Source: Allosphingosinicella sp042666435
GTDB taxonomy: Bacteria; Pseudomonadota; Alphaproteobacteria; Sphingomonadales; Sphingomonadaceae
Length of the DNA: 64,000 nt
NCBI RefSeq assembly: GCF_042666435.1
Contig: NZ_JBHTDC010000001.1
Coordinates: 1,302,001 to 1,366,000 of the forward strand
Direction: 5' to 3'
Shown here: positions 42,249 to 51,720 of the stretch, in pieces
Position numbering within the stretch: the stretch's first letter is position 1
Layout: every line of letters starts with the position of its first letter
The notes under the pieces: generated by a model
Told to the model about the DNA's origin: nothing
Database searches by the model: none
The model's input: the letters and a program-made list of their open reading frames with translations, nothing else
Made by a program: the position numbers and the translations under genes

Positions 42249-43865
42249 ATGGCAGCCAAAGACGTCCGATTTGCCCGCGACGCGCGCGAAGGCATCGTGC
42301 GCGGAGTCGATATCCTCGCCAATTCCGTCAAGGTGACGCTCGGCCCCAAGGGCCGCAATGTCCTCCTCGACAAGGGCTACGGCTCCCCGCGCATCACCAA
42401 GGACGGGGTGACGGTCGCCAAGGAGATCGAGCTTTCCGACAAGTTCGCCAACATGGGCGCGCAATTGCTGCGGGTCGTCGCGACCCGGACCAGCGACCAT
42501 GCCGGCGACGGCACCACCACCGCCACCGTGCTCGCCCAGGCGATCGTCCATGAGGGCATGAAGTCGGTCTCCGCCGGCGCCAACCCGATGGATCTGAAGC
42601 GCGGCATCGACCTCGCCGTCGCGAAGGTGGTCGAGGATCTGAAGGCGCGCTCGCGGCCGGTGTCGAGCACAAACGAGATCGCCCAGGTCGGCATCATCTC
42701 CGCCAATGGCGACGAGGAGGTCGGCCGCTCGATCGCCGAGGCGATGGACAAGGTCGGCAAGGAAGGCGTCATCACCGTCGAGGAAGCCACCGGCCTGACC
42801 CTGGAGCTCGAGCTGGTCGAAGGCATGCAGTTCGACCGCGGTTACCTCTCGCCCTACTTCATCACCGACGCCGAGAAGATGATCGTCGAGATGAACGACC
42901 CCTACATCCTCCTCCACGAGCGCAAGCTCGGCAAGCTGCAGGATCTGCTCCCCCTGCTCGAGGCGGTGTCGCAATCCGGCCGGCCTTTGCTGATCATCGC
43001 CGAGGACATCGAGGGCGAGGCCCTTGCTACGCTCGTCGTCAACAAATTGCGCGGCGGCCTCAAGGTCGCGGCGGTCAAGGCGCCCGGCTTCGGCGACCGC
43101 CGCCGGCTGATGCTCGAGGATCTCGCCGTGCTGACCAAGGGGCAGGCGATCTCCGAGGAGCTCGGCCTCAAGCTGGAAACCGTCACGCTCGACCTGCTCG
43201 GCACCGCCAAGCGCGTGACGATCGACAAGGACAAGACCACGATCATCGACGGCGCCGGCTCGAAGGAGGACATCCAGGCCCGCGCCGAGCAGATTCGCGG
43301 CCAGATCGAACGGTCCGACAGCGAATATGACATGGAGAAATTGCAGGAACGGCTCGCCAAATTGTCCGGCGGCGTCGCCGTCATCAAGGTCGGCGGGGCC
43401 AGCGAGACCGAGGTCAAGGAACGCAAGGACCGGATCGAGGACGCGCTCCACGCCACTCGCGCCGCGGTCGAGGAAGGGATCGTGCCCGGCGGCGGCACGG
43501 CCCTGCTCTACGCCGCCAGATCGCTCGACGGCATCAACCCGCCGAACGAGGACCAGGCGCGCGGCATCGACATCATTCGCCGCGCGCTGCGGGCGCCGCT
43601 TCGACAGATCGCCGAGAATGCCGGCATCGACGGGGCGGTCGTCGCCGGCCGGCTGCTCGATGGCGGCGACGAGACGATGGGCTTCAACGCCCAGACCGAG
43701 GTCTACGAGAATCTCATCGCCGCCGGCGTGGTCGATCCGACCAAGGTCGTCCGCTCGGCGCTGCAGGACGCGGCTTCGGTCGCCGGCATGATCGTCACCA
43801 CCGAAGCCGGCGTGACGGAATGGGACGAGGAGGATAGCGGCACGCCGGGCACTCGCTTCGGCTAA
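42249..43865 (+). CDS. groL: Chaperonin GroEL paralogue lacking the GGM tail
   Basis: A 538-residue chaperonin. The ATP site is intact (LGPKGRNVLLDKGYG, AGDGTTTATVLAQ, IVPGGGTALLYA), as are apical domain stretches (EGMQFDRGYLSPYFITDAEK, KAPGFGDRRRLMLEDLA). The C-terminus ends EWDEEDSGTPGTRFG and lacks the Gly-Gly-Met repeats of standard GroEL. No groES gene precedes it; three small genes stand in that place. It is therefore likely a second, specialised GroEL, while the housekeeping groES-groEL pair lies elsewhere. Whether it uses GroES from the main locus is unknown. Confidence 0.95.
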   Translation: MAAKDVRFARDAREGIVRGVDILANSVKVTLGPKGRNVLLDKGYGSPRITKDGVTVAKEIELSDKFANMGAQLLRVVATRTSDHAGDGTTTATVLAQAIVHEGMKSVSAGANPMDLKRGIDLAVAKVVEDLKARSRPVSSTNEIAQVGIISANGDEEVGRSIAEAMDKVGKEGVITVEEATGLTLELELVEGMQFDRGYLSPYFITDAEKMIVEMNDPYILLHERKLGKLQDLLPLLEAVSQSGRPLLIIAEDIEGEALATLVVNKLRGGLKVAAVKAPGFGDRRRLMLEDLAVLTKGQAISEELGLKLETVTLDLLGTAKRVTIDKDKTTIIDGAGSKEDIQARAEQIRGQIERSDSEYDMEKLQERLAKLSGGVAVIKVGGASETEVKERKDRIEDALHATRAAVEEGIVPGGGTALLYAARSLDGINPPNEDQARGIDIIRRALRAPLRQIAENAGIDGAVVAGRLLDGGDETMGFNAQTEVYENLIAAGVVDPTKVVRSALQDAASVAGMIVTTEAGVTEWDEEDSGTPGTRFG

Positions 43866-43923
43866 AAGGACGCCGAGGCGACCCGCGAAGGCATCGGCAC
43901 GATCGAGGGCGAGGCCGCCCGGG

Positions 43924-44661
43924 TCAGCCTGCCCGCTTCGCGGTCACGAAATAGTCCAGCGACTTGTCGTCAGAGAGGCTGAAGCCACGGGTGAGCGAGA
44001 AGGCCAGGCCGGTCATGTCCACCACCTCCAGCCCGGCATCCCCGAGCAGCGCGCCGAGCTCGTCGGGCGTCAGGAACTTGTCCCAGTCGTGGGTACCCTT
44101 CGGGATGCGGCCGGAGCCTTCGCCGAGCACGATCATCATCAGCCGCGAGCGCGCCGTCCTGTTGGGCGTCGACAGGATCAGCAGCCCGTCCGACGCCAGC
44201 GCGCCCGCCAGCCCGGCGACGAAGGCGCGGGGATCGCTCACATGCTCGACCACCTCCAGCGAGGTGACGAGATCGTACGTGCCTTCCAGCGTCTCGATGC
44301 CGCCGACGCGATAGTCGATCGCCAGCCCCTGCCCCTCGGCATGGCGCCGCGCTACCGCGATCGTCTCCGACGCGGCGTCGATCGCGGTGACCTCCGCTCC
44401 CAGCCGCGCCAGCGGCTCCGCCAGCAGCCCGGCGCCGCAGCCGACGTCGGCCACCCGCTTGCCCGCCAAGGGCCGACGCTCATGTTCGTCGATCCGCCAG
44501 TGATGGTCGATCCGGTCGCGGACATAGCCGAGCCGAACCGGGTTCATCTTGTGAAGCAGGGCCGACGAGCCTTTCGGGTTCCACCAGTCGGCGGCCATCC
44601 GGCCGAAATGCGCCGCCTCCTTCGGGTCGATCGTGCCGAGCGGCTCGCTTGCATGTGCCAT
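43924..44661 (-). CDS. ubiG: Ubiquinone biosynthesis O-methyltransferase
   Basis: A 245-residue SAM-dependent methyltransferase with IDPKEAAHFGRMAADWWNP and ALLHKMNPVRLGYVRDRID at the start, the SAM loop VADVGCGAGLLAEPLARLG, and LEVVEHVSDPRAFV. UbiG performs both O-methylations in ubiquinone synthesis. The PKGTHDWDKFLTPDEL segment is also typical. It is divergent from lysC with 55 bp between starts, a common alphaproteobacterial arrangement. Confidence 0.96.
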   Translation of the reverse strand: MAHASEPLGTIDPKEAAHFGRMAADWWNPKGSSALLHKMNPVRLGYVRDRIDHHWRIDEHERRPLAGKRVADVGCGAGLLAEPLARLGAEVTAIDAASETIAVARRHAEGQGLAIDYRVGGIETLEGTYDLVTSLEVVEHVSDPRAFVAGLAGALASDGLLILSTPNRTARSRLMMIVLGEGSGRIPKGTHDWDKFLTPDELGALLGDAGLEVVDMTGLAFSLTRGFSLSDDKSLDYFVTAKRAG

Positions 44662-44716
44662 GGCGCCCCCTTATCAGGACCGCGCTTCCTTCCCAAGGCT
44701 TTCCCAAGCGAGACGC

Positions 44717-45955
44717 ATGGCCCGCATCGTCATGAAATTCGGCGGCACCTCGATGGCCGGCATCGAGCGAATCCGCCACGTCGCGGGGCTGGTGAAGCGC
44801 GAGGCCGAGGCGGGCCACCAGGTCGCCGTCGTCGTCTCCGCCATGGCGGGAGAGACCGACCGCTTGATCCATTTCTGCCGCGAGGCCTCGTCGCTCTACG
44901 ACCCGCGCGAATATGACGTGGTGGTCGCATCGGGCGAGCAGGTGACCAGCGGCCTGCTCGCCATCACGCTCACCGGCATGGGCCTCAATGCGCGCTCCTA
45001 TATGGGCTGGCAGCTTCCGATCCGGACCTCGGCCGGCCACGCCGCCGCCCTCATCGACGGCGTCGACGCCGACGTGCTGGAGCGGGTGTTCGACGAGAGC
45101 GGCATCGCCGTCATACCGGGATTCCAGGGCCTCGCCGCCGACGGCAGCCTCGCGACCCTGGGCCGGGGCGGCTCGGACACCTCGGCGGTGGCGGTCGCGG
45201 CAGCGATGAAGGCCGACCGCTGCGACATCTATACCGACGTCGACGGCGTCTACACGACCGACCCCCGCATCGTGCCGAGGGCGCGCAAGATCCCGGTCAT
45301 CACCTATGAAGAGATGCTGGAGCTCGCCAGCGTCGGCGCCAAGGTGCTCCAGACCCGCTCGGTCGGCCTCGCCATGCGCGAGAAAATCCCGATCAAGGTG
45401 CTGTCCTCTTTCGACGACCGCCCCGGCACGATGGTCGTCGCCGAAAACGCAATCGAGGAAGATATGGAACGCCAAGTCATCACCGGCATCGCCTATGAAA
45501 AGAACGAGGCGAGGATGACCCTCACCGCGATGCCCGATACCCCCGCCGCCGCGGCCTCGGTCTTCGGCCCGCTCGCCGAGGCCGGCGTCAATGTGGACAT
45601 GATCGTCCAGAGCGTGCCCCGGGCGGGCGAGCGCACCGACCTCACCTTCACCGTTCCCGCGACCGCGCTGGCGCAGGCGGTGGACGTGCTGGAACGGCTC
45701 AGGAGCGAAATCGGCTTTGCCGACATCCTCACCGACACCGCCATCACCAAGGTCAGCATCGTCGGCGTCGGCATGCGCGGCAATCCCGGCGTCGCCGCTT
45801 TGATGTTCAGGACGCTCGCCGACCGCGGCATCAACCTCCTCGCCATCACCACCAGCGAGATCAAGGTCTCGGTGCTGATCCCCGAAGATTATACCGAGCT
45901 GGCCGTGCGGGTGCTCCACACCGCCTACGGCCTCGACGCGGAGAGCGAGGCGTGA
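44717..45955 (+). CDS. lysC: Aspartate kinase
   Basis: A 412-residue aspartokinase that commits aspartate to lysine, threonine and methionine synthesis. The kinase motif IVMKFGGTSMAGIERIRHV starts the protein, followed by FQGLAADGSLATLGRGGSDT and YTDVDGVYTTDPRIV. Two C-terminal ACT domains (about 265-412) would bind lysine/threonine for feedback control. The ATG at 44717 is chosen because the conserved start follows it. A palindromic repeat lies directly behind. Confidence 0.97.
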   Translation: MARIVMKFGGTSMAGIERIRHVAGLVKREAEAGHQVAVVVSAMAGETDRLIHFCREASSLYDPREYDVVVASGEQVTSGLLAITLTGMGLNARSYMGWQLPIRTSAGHAAALIDGVDADVLERVFDESGIAVIPGFQGLAADGSLATLGRGGSDTSAVAVAAAMKADRCDIYTDVDGVYTTDPRIVPRARKIPVITYEEMLELASVGAKVLQTRSVGLAMREKIPIKVLSSFDDRPGTMVVAENAIEEDMERQVITGIAYEKNEARMTLTAMPDTPAAAASVFGPLAEAGVNVDMIVQSVPRAGERTDLTFTVPATALAQAVDVLERLRSEIGFADILTDTAITKVSIVGVGMRGNPGVAALMFRTLADRGINLLAITTSEIKVSVLIPEDYTELAVRVLHTAYGLDAESEA

Positions 45956-45961
45956 ACAGCC

Positions 45962-46046
45962 CCCGTGATGCCAGCGGAGGCTGGCATCACGGGACCAGAA
46001 AGACGCCGGCACCCTATCCGGCCTGAGACCCCAGCCTTCGCTGGGG
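45962..46046. repeat. Palindromic repeat element, two hairpins
   Basis: A perfect 14-bp stem, CCCGTGATGCCAGC and GCTGGCATCACGGG with loop GGAG (45962-45993), is followed by CCCCAGC-CTTC-GCTGGGG (46029-46046). Both share the CCAGC/GCTGG core seen at 12626-12709. It lies between lysC and the nitronate monooxygenase gene and may attenuate read-through. Confidence 0.75.
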
Positions 46047-46059
46047 TGACGGAGTGAAT

Positions 46060-47094
46060 ATGAACGACGCACAGATCTCACTGGGCCACGACCGCCTCGC
46101 CCGCCTGATGAAGCGCGGCACCGATTTCCTCGGCTGCGAGGTCGCGATCATGGGCGGCGCGATGAGCTGGATTTCCGAGCGCAACCTCGTCTCGGCGCTC
46201 TCCAATGCCGGCGCCTTCGGCGTCATCGCCTGCGGCGCGATGACGCCCGACCTGCTCGACACCGAGATCGCCGAGACGAAAAAGCGAACCGATCGCCCGT
46301 TCGGGGTCAACCTCATCACCATGCATCCGATGCTGTCGGAGCTGATCGAGACCTGCAAGCGCCACGAGGTCAGCCACGTCGTCTTCGCCGGCGGCCTCCC
46401 CCCGACCGGTTCGATCGAGCGCGTCAAGGAAGGCGGCGCGAAGCTCGTCTGTTTCGCTCCCGCGCTTGCCCTGGCGAAGAAGCTGATCCGCTCCGGCGTC
46501 GACGCGCTGGTCATCGAGGGAATGGAGGCGGGTGGCCATATCGGCCCTGTCTCCACCTCCGTCCTCGCTCAGGAGATTCTGCCCGAGGTCGGCGCGGACG
46601 TGCCCGTCTTCGTCGCCGGCGGCATCGGCAAGGGCGGGCTGATGGCCGGCTATCTCGAAATGGGCGCGTCGGGCGTTCAGCTCGGCACCCGCTTCGTCTG
46701 CGCCGACGAATGCATCGCCCACCCCAATTTCAAGAAGGCGTTCATCCGCGCCTCCGCCCGCGACGCCATCCCCAGCGTCCAGATCGACCCCCGCCTCCCC
46801 GTCATCCCGGTTCGCGCGCTCAAGAATCGCGAGATGGAGAATTTCTCCGCCAAGCAGCGCGAGGTCGCGCAGCTACTCGACGAGGGCGCCGTCGAGATGG
46901 CCGAGGCCCAGCTCCAGATCGAACATTATTGGGCCGGCGCCCTGAAGCGCGCCGTCATCGACGGCGACGTCGAGAGCGGCTCGGTCATGGCCGGCCAGTC
47001 GGTCGGCATGGTCAAGAAGGAGGAGCCGGTCGCCGACATCCTCCGCACCCTGATCGACGAGGCCGCGCACGCGCTGGAGCGGCGCAGCCACTGA
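46060..47094 (+). CDS. Nitronate monooxygenase / FabK-like flavoprotein
   Basis: A 344-residue FMN TIM-barrel protein of the 2-nitropropane dioxygenase family. AIMGGAMSWISERNLVSALS, SNAGAFGVIACGAM, VIEGMEAGGHIGPVS (catalytic His region) and VFVAGGIGKGGLMAGYLEMG are visible. Family members oxidise nitronates or reduce enoyl-ACP; the sequence does not separate these. The ATG at 46060 is preferred to a GTG two codons earlier. It sits between lysC and ptsP. Confidence 0.88.
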   Translation: MNDAQISLGHDRLARLMKRGTDFLGCEVAIMGGAMSWISERNLVSALSNAGAFGVIACGAMTPDLLDTEIAETKKRTDRPFGVNLITMHPMLSELIETCKRHEVSHVVFAGGLPPTGSIERVKEGGAKLVCFAPALALAKKLIRSGVDALVIEGMEAGGHIGPVSTSVLAQEILPEVGADVPVFVAGGIGKGGLMAGYLEMGASGVQLGTRFVCADECIAHPNFKKAFIRASARDAIPSVQIDPRLPVIPVRALKNREMENFSAKQREVAQLLDEGAVEMAEAQLQIEHYWAGALKRAVIDGDVESGSVMAGQSVGMVKKEEPVADILRTLIDEAAHALERRSH

Positions 47095-47102
47095 CGCTCC
47101 CC

Positions 47103-49148
47103 TCAGCCGGGGAAGATGAAGTCCGTGACGGCCAGGGTCGTCACGCCTTCCAGCGTCGCGATCAGGACCAGGCTTTCCTCGCCGCCCGCGCCGTCGGCGT
47201 CGTACCAGAGCCGCGACGCGTCGGTTTCGAACAGGAACATCGGACCGCTTCCCGTCGAGACCAGTTCGGTGCCGAGCTCGACCCGAAATTCGGGAAACTC
47301 CGATGAGATCGACGCGTGGAACCAGCTGGCGGGAATCTCCAGCCTGTCCTCACCGCGCGTGAAATCGGTGATGACGTCGCCGGGCCAGTCCGAATTGTAG
47401 CTCGCGCCCGGCTCGAGAATGAACCGATCCGCGCCGCCGCCGCCGGTCAGCGTGTCGGCATCGTCGCCGCCGTCCAATATGTCGTTGCCGCCGCGGCCGT
47501 TCAGGACATCGTCCGCATTGCCGCCGAGCAGGATATTGGCTGCGCCGTTCCCGAACATGATGTCGTTGTAGAAGCTTCCCTCGAAAATCTCGACGGACGA
47601 ATAGGAATCGTTGTCCGCGGCGCCGTCGTTCCTGGCCTGGTGGGCGAGGTCGAGATAGACCGAGGCGGCGCCAAAGCCGAAGCTGACCGTGTCCCTTCCC
47701 TCGCCGCCGTCGATCGCGTCCGCGGCGCCGTCGTCGAGAGACATCCGGAAGACATCGTCGCCGCCGTCGCCCGACAGATTGTCGCCGCCGCTCCTGCCAT
47801 GGAGGATGTCGTCGCCGTCGCCGCCGGAAAGCTGGTCGGCGCCGGTGCCGTCGTCGTAGAGAATGTCGTTTCCGGCGCCGCCTTCCAGGCGATCGTCGCC
47901 GTCGTCGCCGCGCAGGATGTCGTTGCCGCCGTCGCCGCGCAGCACGTCACCGCCGCCGCCGCCGAAGAGCATGTCCTCCAGCCCGCCGCCGGTGATGTCG
48001 TCGACGCCCGTGCCGCCGACGAAACTCAGCTTCTCGAATCCGCTCACGACCGCGCCGTTGGCGAGGATGGTGACGGCGCCGGTGAGTGCGTAGGCGACTC
48101 CGACCGACGATGCGCCGAACGTCATCCGGATCGTGTCCTGGCCCGTCCCGCCCGCCGCGGTATCGCCCGCGCCGATGGCGACCAGGTCGTTGCCGGCGCC
48201 GGCGTCGATCACGTCCTGCTCCGCGCCTGCGTCGGCGCCGTCATAGTAAGAAAGGAACGATCCGATAATGTCGTCGCCGCCGCCGCCGAAGATCGTATCC
48301 GCGCCATTGCCGCCATAGATATAATCGCCGCCGAGGCCCCCGCCGAGCCGGTCGGCGCCGTCTTCGCCCTGCAGGAGGTCGCTGCCGTCATCGCCCGCGA
48401 TATGATCGTCGCCGCCGGCGCCCGCCAGGCGATCGTCTCCATCCCCACCGTAGATCCGGTCGGCCCCGAACGGCTGGTTGAAATCGTCCCCGTATATCTG
48501 GTCGTCGCCGGCGCCTCCGTAGAGCCGGTCGTTGCCAGCCTGGCCGAAAAGCGAATCATTGCCTTCATTGCCCTCGACCAGGTCGTCGCCGCCGCCGCCG
48601 AGCAGGTAATCGTCGTGCCTCCAGCCGCCGAGCCGGTCGCCCAGCGCGGTGCCGGCAATCTCATAACGTTCGACGTTGACGATCGTCAGGCCGCCGGAGA
48701 CCCGGTACGAGGTCAGCGGATCCTGCGCGAGGAAAACGAGGCGGGTCGTCCGTCCCGAAAAATCGGCGACCAGATAGTCGGTGCCGGAGCCGCCATCGAC
48801 CCGGTCGCCGGCCATTTCGACGACGTTGCCGACAAAGAAGGTGTCGAAGCCCGCGCCGCCCCACAGCGAATCCCGGCCGGCGCCGCCGGTGATCCTGTCG
48901 TTGCCGGCGTCGCCGAACAAACGGTCGTTCCCGGCCTCGCCATTGATCCGGTCGTCGCCGAGCCCGCCGCGGATGATGTCGGCGCCGCCGCCGGAAACAT
49001 TGTCGGCCCGATCCCCCCAAAGCGTATCGTTGCCGTAGCCGCCCCGGATCGTGTCGTCGCCGAACAGACCGCGGATGAGGTCGTCGAAATAGGTGCCGTC
49101 GATCGTCTCCGCCAGAGCGGGGTCGTCGTTTCCGTCGATGATGGCCAT
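47103..49148 (-). CDS. RTX calcium-binding repeat protein, probably secreted
   Basis: A 681-residue acidic protein built of about thirty glycine-rich nonapeptides of the type GGxGxDxLx (for example GEAGNDRLF, GGAGDDQIY, GDGGNDILR). They form calcium-binding parallel beta-rolls. There is no N-terminal signal peptide; the C-terminus (GGGGADRFILEPG, ITDFTRGEDRLEIPA, then a hydrophobic end FIFPG) has the shape of a type I secretion signal. No peptidase, lipase or adhesin domain is present and no type I transporter is nearby. GGGAGC 6 nt before the ATG at 49148 supports this start. Confidence 0.92.
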   Translation of the reverse strand: MAIIDGNDDPALAETIDGTYFDDLIRGLFGDDTIRGGYGNDTLWGDRADNVSGGGADIIRGGLGDDRINGEAGNDRLFGDAGNDRITGGAGRDSLWGGAGFDTFFVGNVVEMAGDRVDGGSGTDYLVADFSGRTTRLVFLAQDPLTSYRVSGGLTIVNVERYEIAGTALGDRLGGWRHDDYLLGGGGDDLVEGNEGNDSLFGQAGNDRLYGGAGDDQIYGDDFNQPFGADRIYGGDGDDRLAGAGGDDHIAGDDGSDLLQGEDGADRLGGGLGGDYIYGGNGADTIFGGGGDDIIGSFLSYYDGADAGAEQDVIDAGAGNDLVAIGAGDTAAGGTGQDTIRMTFGASSVGVAYALTGAVTILANGAVVSGFEKLSFVGGTGVDDITGGGLEDMLFGGGGGDVLRGDGGNDILRGDDGDDRLEGGAGNDILYDDGTGADQLSGGDGDDILHGRSGGDNLSGDGGDDVFRMSLDDGAADAIDGGEGRDTVSFGFGAASVYLDLAHQARNDGAADNDSYSSVEIFEGSFYNDIMFGNGAANILLGGNADDVLNGRGGNDILDGGDDADTLTGGGGADRFILEPGASYNSDWPGDVITDFTRGEDRLEIPASWFHASISSEFPEFRVELGTELVSTGSGPMFLFETDASRLWYDADGAGGEESLVLIATLEGVTTLAVTDFIFPG

Positions 49149-49327
49149 GCGCTTGCTCCCTATGCCGTTTCGGCGGCCTCCTGGGGGTCGACGCGGAATA
49201 TGCGATGACATTTGCGACCGGGATGCGGCTGCCGGCGATGGGCGGTCGCAACCGGCGATATTCTCGACGATTTCATCGACGAACCGCCGCCATTGGAACC
49301 CCGGCCTCTTTCTGATAGCGCCGGGCC

Positions 49328-51601
49328 ATGCCGGAAACCTCCGTCTCCTCCGCCCGCGAGATATTGACCGGGCTTCACGACGTGATGGCGTCCCGCTCCG
49401 GCGCGCAGGCGAAATTGAACCGCGTCGTCAGGATCATCGCCGAGGCGATGTCGAGCGAGGTCTGTTCCATCTACCTGCTGCGCGACGGCGTGCTGGAGCT
49501 TTTCGCCACGGTCGGCCTCAACCAGAGCGCGGTCCACGTCACCCGGCTGGCGATGGGCGAGGGCCTGGTCGGCACCATCGCCGATCAGGCGGCGGTGCTC
49601 AATCTCGACGAAGCCACCCGTCATCCCGAATTCGCCTATCGGCCCGAGACCGGCGAGGAATTGTATCACAGCTTCGCCGGCGTCCCGATCGTGCGGCGCG
49701 AGCGGGCGATCGGCGTGCTCGCCGTCCAGCATGCCGAGAGCCGGGCCTATGACGATGTCGAGATCGAGGCGCTGCAGACCGTCGCCATGGTGCTGTCCGA
49801 GCTGATCGCCGGCGCTGGCCTCGTCGACAAGGCGGTCGAGGCCGTCGGCGCGGCGCGCGACGCCGGCTCGCTCCGCCTCGCGGGCCTCAGGCTCGTCACC
49901 GGCATGGGGCGGGGCGCCGCCGTCTATCACCAGCCGCGCATCCTCATCGAGCATACCGTCGCCGAGGATATCGAGGCCGAGCGCCACCGCGTCTATTCCG
50001 CCTTCCGCAAGATGCGCGAGCAGATCGACACGATGACCAACATGGCGGAATTCGGCACCGCCGGCGAGCATCAGGAGATACTCGAGACCTACAAGATGTT
50101 CGCCTATGACGAGGGCTGGTCGCGGCGGATCAACGAGGCGATCGACAGCGGCCTCACCGCCGAGGCCGCGATCGAGCGCGTCCAGCAGCGCACCCGGATG
50201 CGGATGCGCGAGATAGACGATCCGCTGCTCGCCGAGCGGATGCACGATCTCGACGATCTCGCCAACCGGCTGCTGCGCATCGTCTCGGGCCGCCTCGGCA
50301 CCGCCGCCCAGATGGGCCTCCAGAGCGACACCATCCTGATCGCCCGCAATCTCGGCCCCGCCGAATTGCTCGAATATGACCGGCGCCGCCTCAAGGGCGT
50401 GATCCTCGAGGAAGGCTCCTTGACCGCCCACGTCACCATCGTCGCCCGCGCGATGGGCATCCCGATGCTCGGCCGCGTCCGCGACGTTCGCCAGGCCGTC
50501 GGCGAAGGCGACGACATCTTGCTCGACGTCGGCGAATCGGCGGCCTTCGTCCGGCCCGGCCCGACGATCCACGAGGCGTTCGCGGCCAAATTGGTGGTGA
50601 CGCAGAAAAGGCGCGCCGAATTCGCCGCGCTCCGCGACGTCCCGCCCGTCACCCTCGACGGCGAGCGCATCACCGTCATGGTCAATGCGGGCCTGCGCGA
50701 CGACGTCTCCGCGCTCGACGTCACCGGCGCGGACGGGATCGGCCTGTTCCGCACCGAATTCCAGTTCCTCGTCTCGGCGACGCTGCCGCGGCGCGAAGCC
50801 CAGCAGCGTCTCTACCGGTCGGTGCTCGACGCCGCTGGCGACCGTCCGGTTATCTTCCGCACCATCGACATCGGCGGCGACAAGGCGCTGCCCTATCTCC
50901 GCGTCGACAATGGCGGAGAGGAAAATCCGGCGATGGGCTGGCGCGCGCTGCGCCTCGCCCTCGATCGCCGCGCGCTGATGAAGGCCCAAGCGCGCGCCTT
51001 GCTGGAAGCGGCCGCCGGCCGCGAGCTCAACATCATGTTCCCGATGGTGTCCGAGCCCTGGGAATATGAAGAGGCGCGGGCGCTGGTCGAGGGTCAGCGC
51101 GCCTGGCTCGCCGGCAAGAAGAAGCTGCTGCCGTCGAACATACGCTACGGCGCGATGCTGGAAGTGCCGGCGCTCGCCGAGATGCTCGACCTGCTGCTGC
51201 CGAGGCTCGATTTCCTGTCGATCGGCACCAACGACCTCACCCAGTTCCTGTTCGCCGCCGACCGCGCCCATCCCAGGCTCGCCGAGCGCTATGACTGGCT
51301 CAGCCCCGCGATCCTGCGCTTCCTGCGCCGCGTCGCCCGCGAAGCCGACGCGCATGGCGTCCCCGTCGGCGTCTGCGGCGAGATGGGCGGGCGTACTTTG
51401 GAAGCGATGGCGCTGATCGGCCTCGGCATCAGGCGGCTTTCGATCACGCCGGTCGCGGTCGGGCCGGTCAAGGCGATGATCCGCTCGCTCGACCGCGCCG
51501 CGCTGGCGCCGGCGATGGCGGCGCTGCTGGAGCGGCCGCCCGCGGACATGCGCGGCGCCTTGTCCGCCTGGGCGGAAGAGAATGGGGTTTCGATAGGCTG
51601 A
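49328..51601 (+). CDS. ptsP: Phosphoenolpyruvate-protein phosphotransferase, nitrogen PTS (EI-Ntr)
   Basis: A 757-residue EI of the nitrogen PTS. An N-terminal GAF domain (about 10-160, SGAQAKLNRVVRIIAEAMSS, VGTIADQAAVLN) is followed by the EI body: phospho-His region GSLTAHVTIVARAMGIP, the PEP-binding FRTIDIGGDKALPYLR, SIGTNDLTQFLFAADR and CGEMGG. It passes phosphate from PEP to NPr and then EIIA-Ntr, a regulatory chain rather than sugar uptake. It is divergent from the RTX gene with 179 bp between the starts. Confidence 0.96.
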   Translation: MPETSVSSAREILTGLHDVMASRSGAQAKLNRVVRIIAEAMSSEVCSIYLLRDGVLELFATVGLNQSAVHVTRLAMGEGLVGTIADQAAVLNLDEATRHPEFAYRPETGEELYHSFAGVPIVRRERAIGVLAVQHAESRAYDDVEIEALQTVAMVLSELIAGAGLVDKAVEAVGAARDAGSLRLAGLRLVTGMGRGAAVYHQPRILIEHTVAEDIEAERHRVYSAFRKMREQIDTMTNMAEFGTAGEHQEILETYKMFAYDEGWSRRINEAIDSGLTAEAAIERVQQRTRMRMREIDDPLLAERMHDLDDLANRLLRIVSGRLGTAAQMGLQSDTILIARNLGPAELLEYDRRRLKGVILEEGSLTAHVTIVARAMGIPMLGRVRDVRQAVGEGDDILLDVGESAAFVRPGPTIHEAFAAKLVVTQKRRAEFAALRDVPPVTLDGERITVMVNAGLRDDVSALDVTGADGIGLFRTEFQFLVSATLPRREAQQRLYRSVLDAAGDRPVIFRTIDIGGDKALPYLRVDNGGEENPAMGWRALRLALDRRALMKAQARALLEAAAGRELNIMFPMVSEPWEYEEARALVEGQRAWLAGKKKLLPSNIRYGAMLEVPALAEMLDLLLPRLDFLSIGTNDLTQFLFAADRAHPRLAERYDWLSPAILRFLRRVAREADAHGVPVGVCGEMGGRTLEAMALIGLGIRRLSITPVAVGPVKAMIRSLDRAALAPAMAALLERPPADMRGALSAWAEENGVSIG

Positions 51602-51642
51602 CGCGCTCGCGCGCCGGTCCGTGTGACAAAGAACGGCTTCGG

Positions 51643-51671
51643 TTGACATATGCGGCCTGCTGCTATGTCAT
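51643..51671 (+). promoter_or_regulatory. Sigma-70-like promoter of the RodZ-like gene
   Basis: A perfect TTGACA (51643-51648) is followed by TATGTC (15 nt spacing) or TGTCAT (17 nt spacing). It lies 50-80 bp before the start at 51721. Confidence 0.45.
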
Positions 51672-51720
51672 GATGCGGAACAATCGGCGGGCGCGGAGCG
51701 CCGGCGGGCGGGGTATTTGA

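Noticed and set aside
47316..49208. 630-codon plus-strand open frame
   Set aside because: Mirror of the RTX repeats on the other strand; it is periodic only because the RTX gene is.
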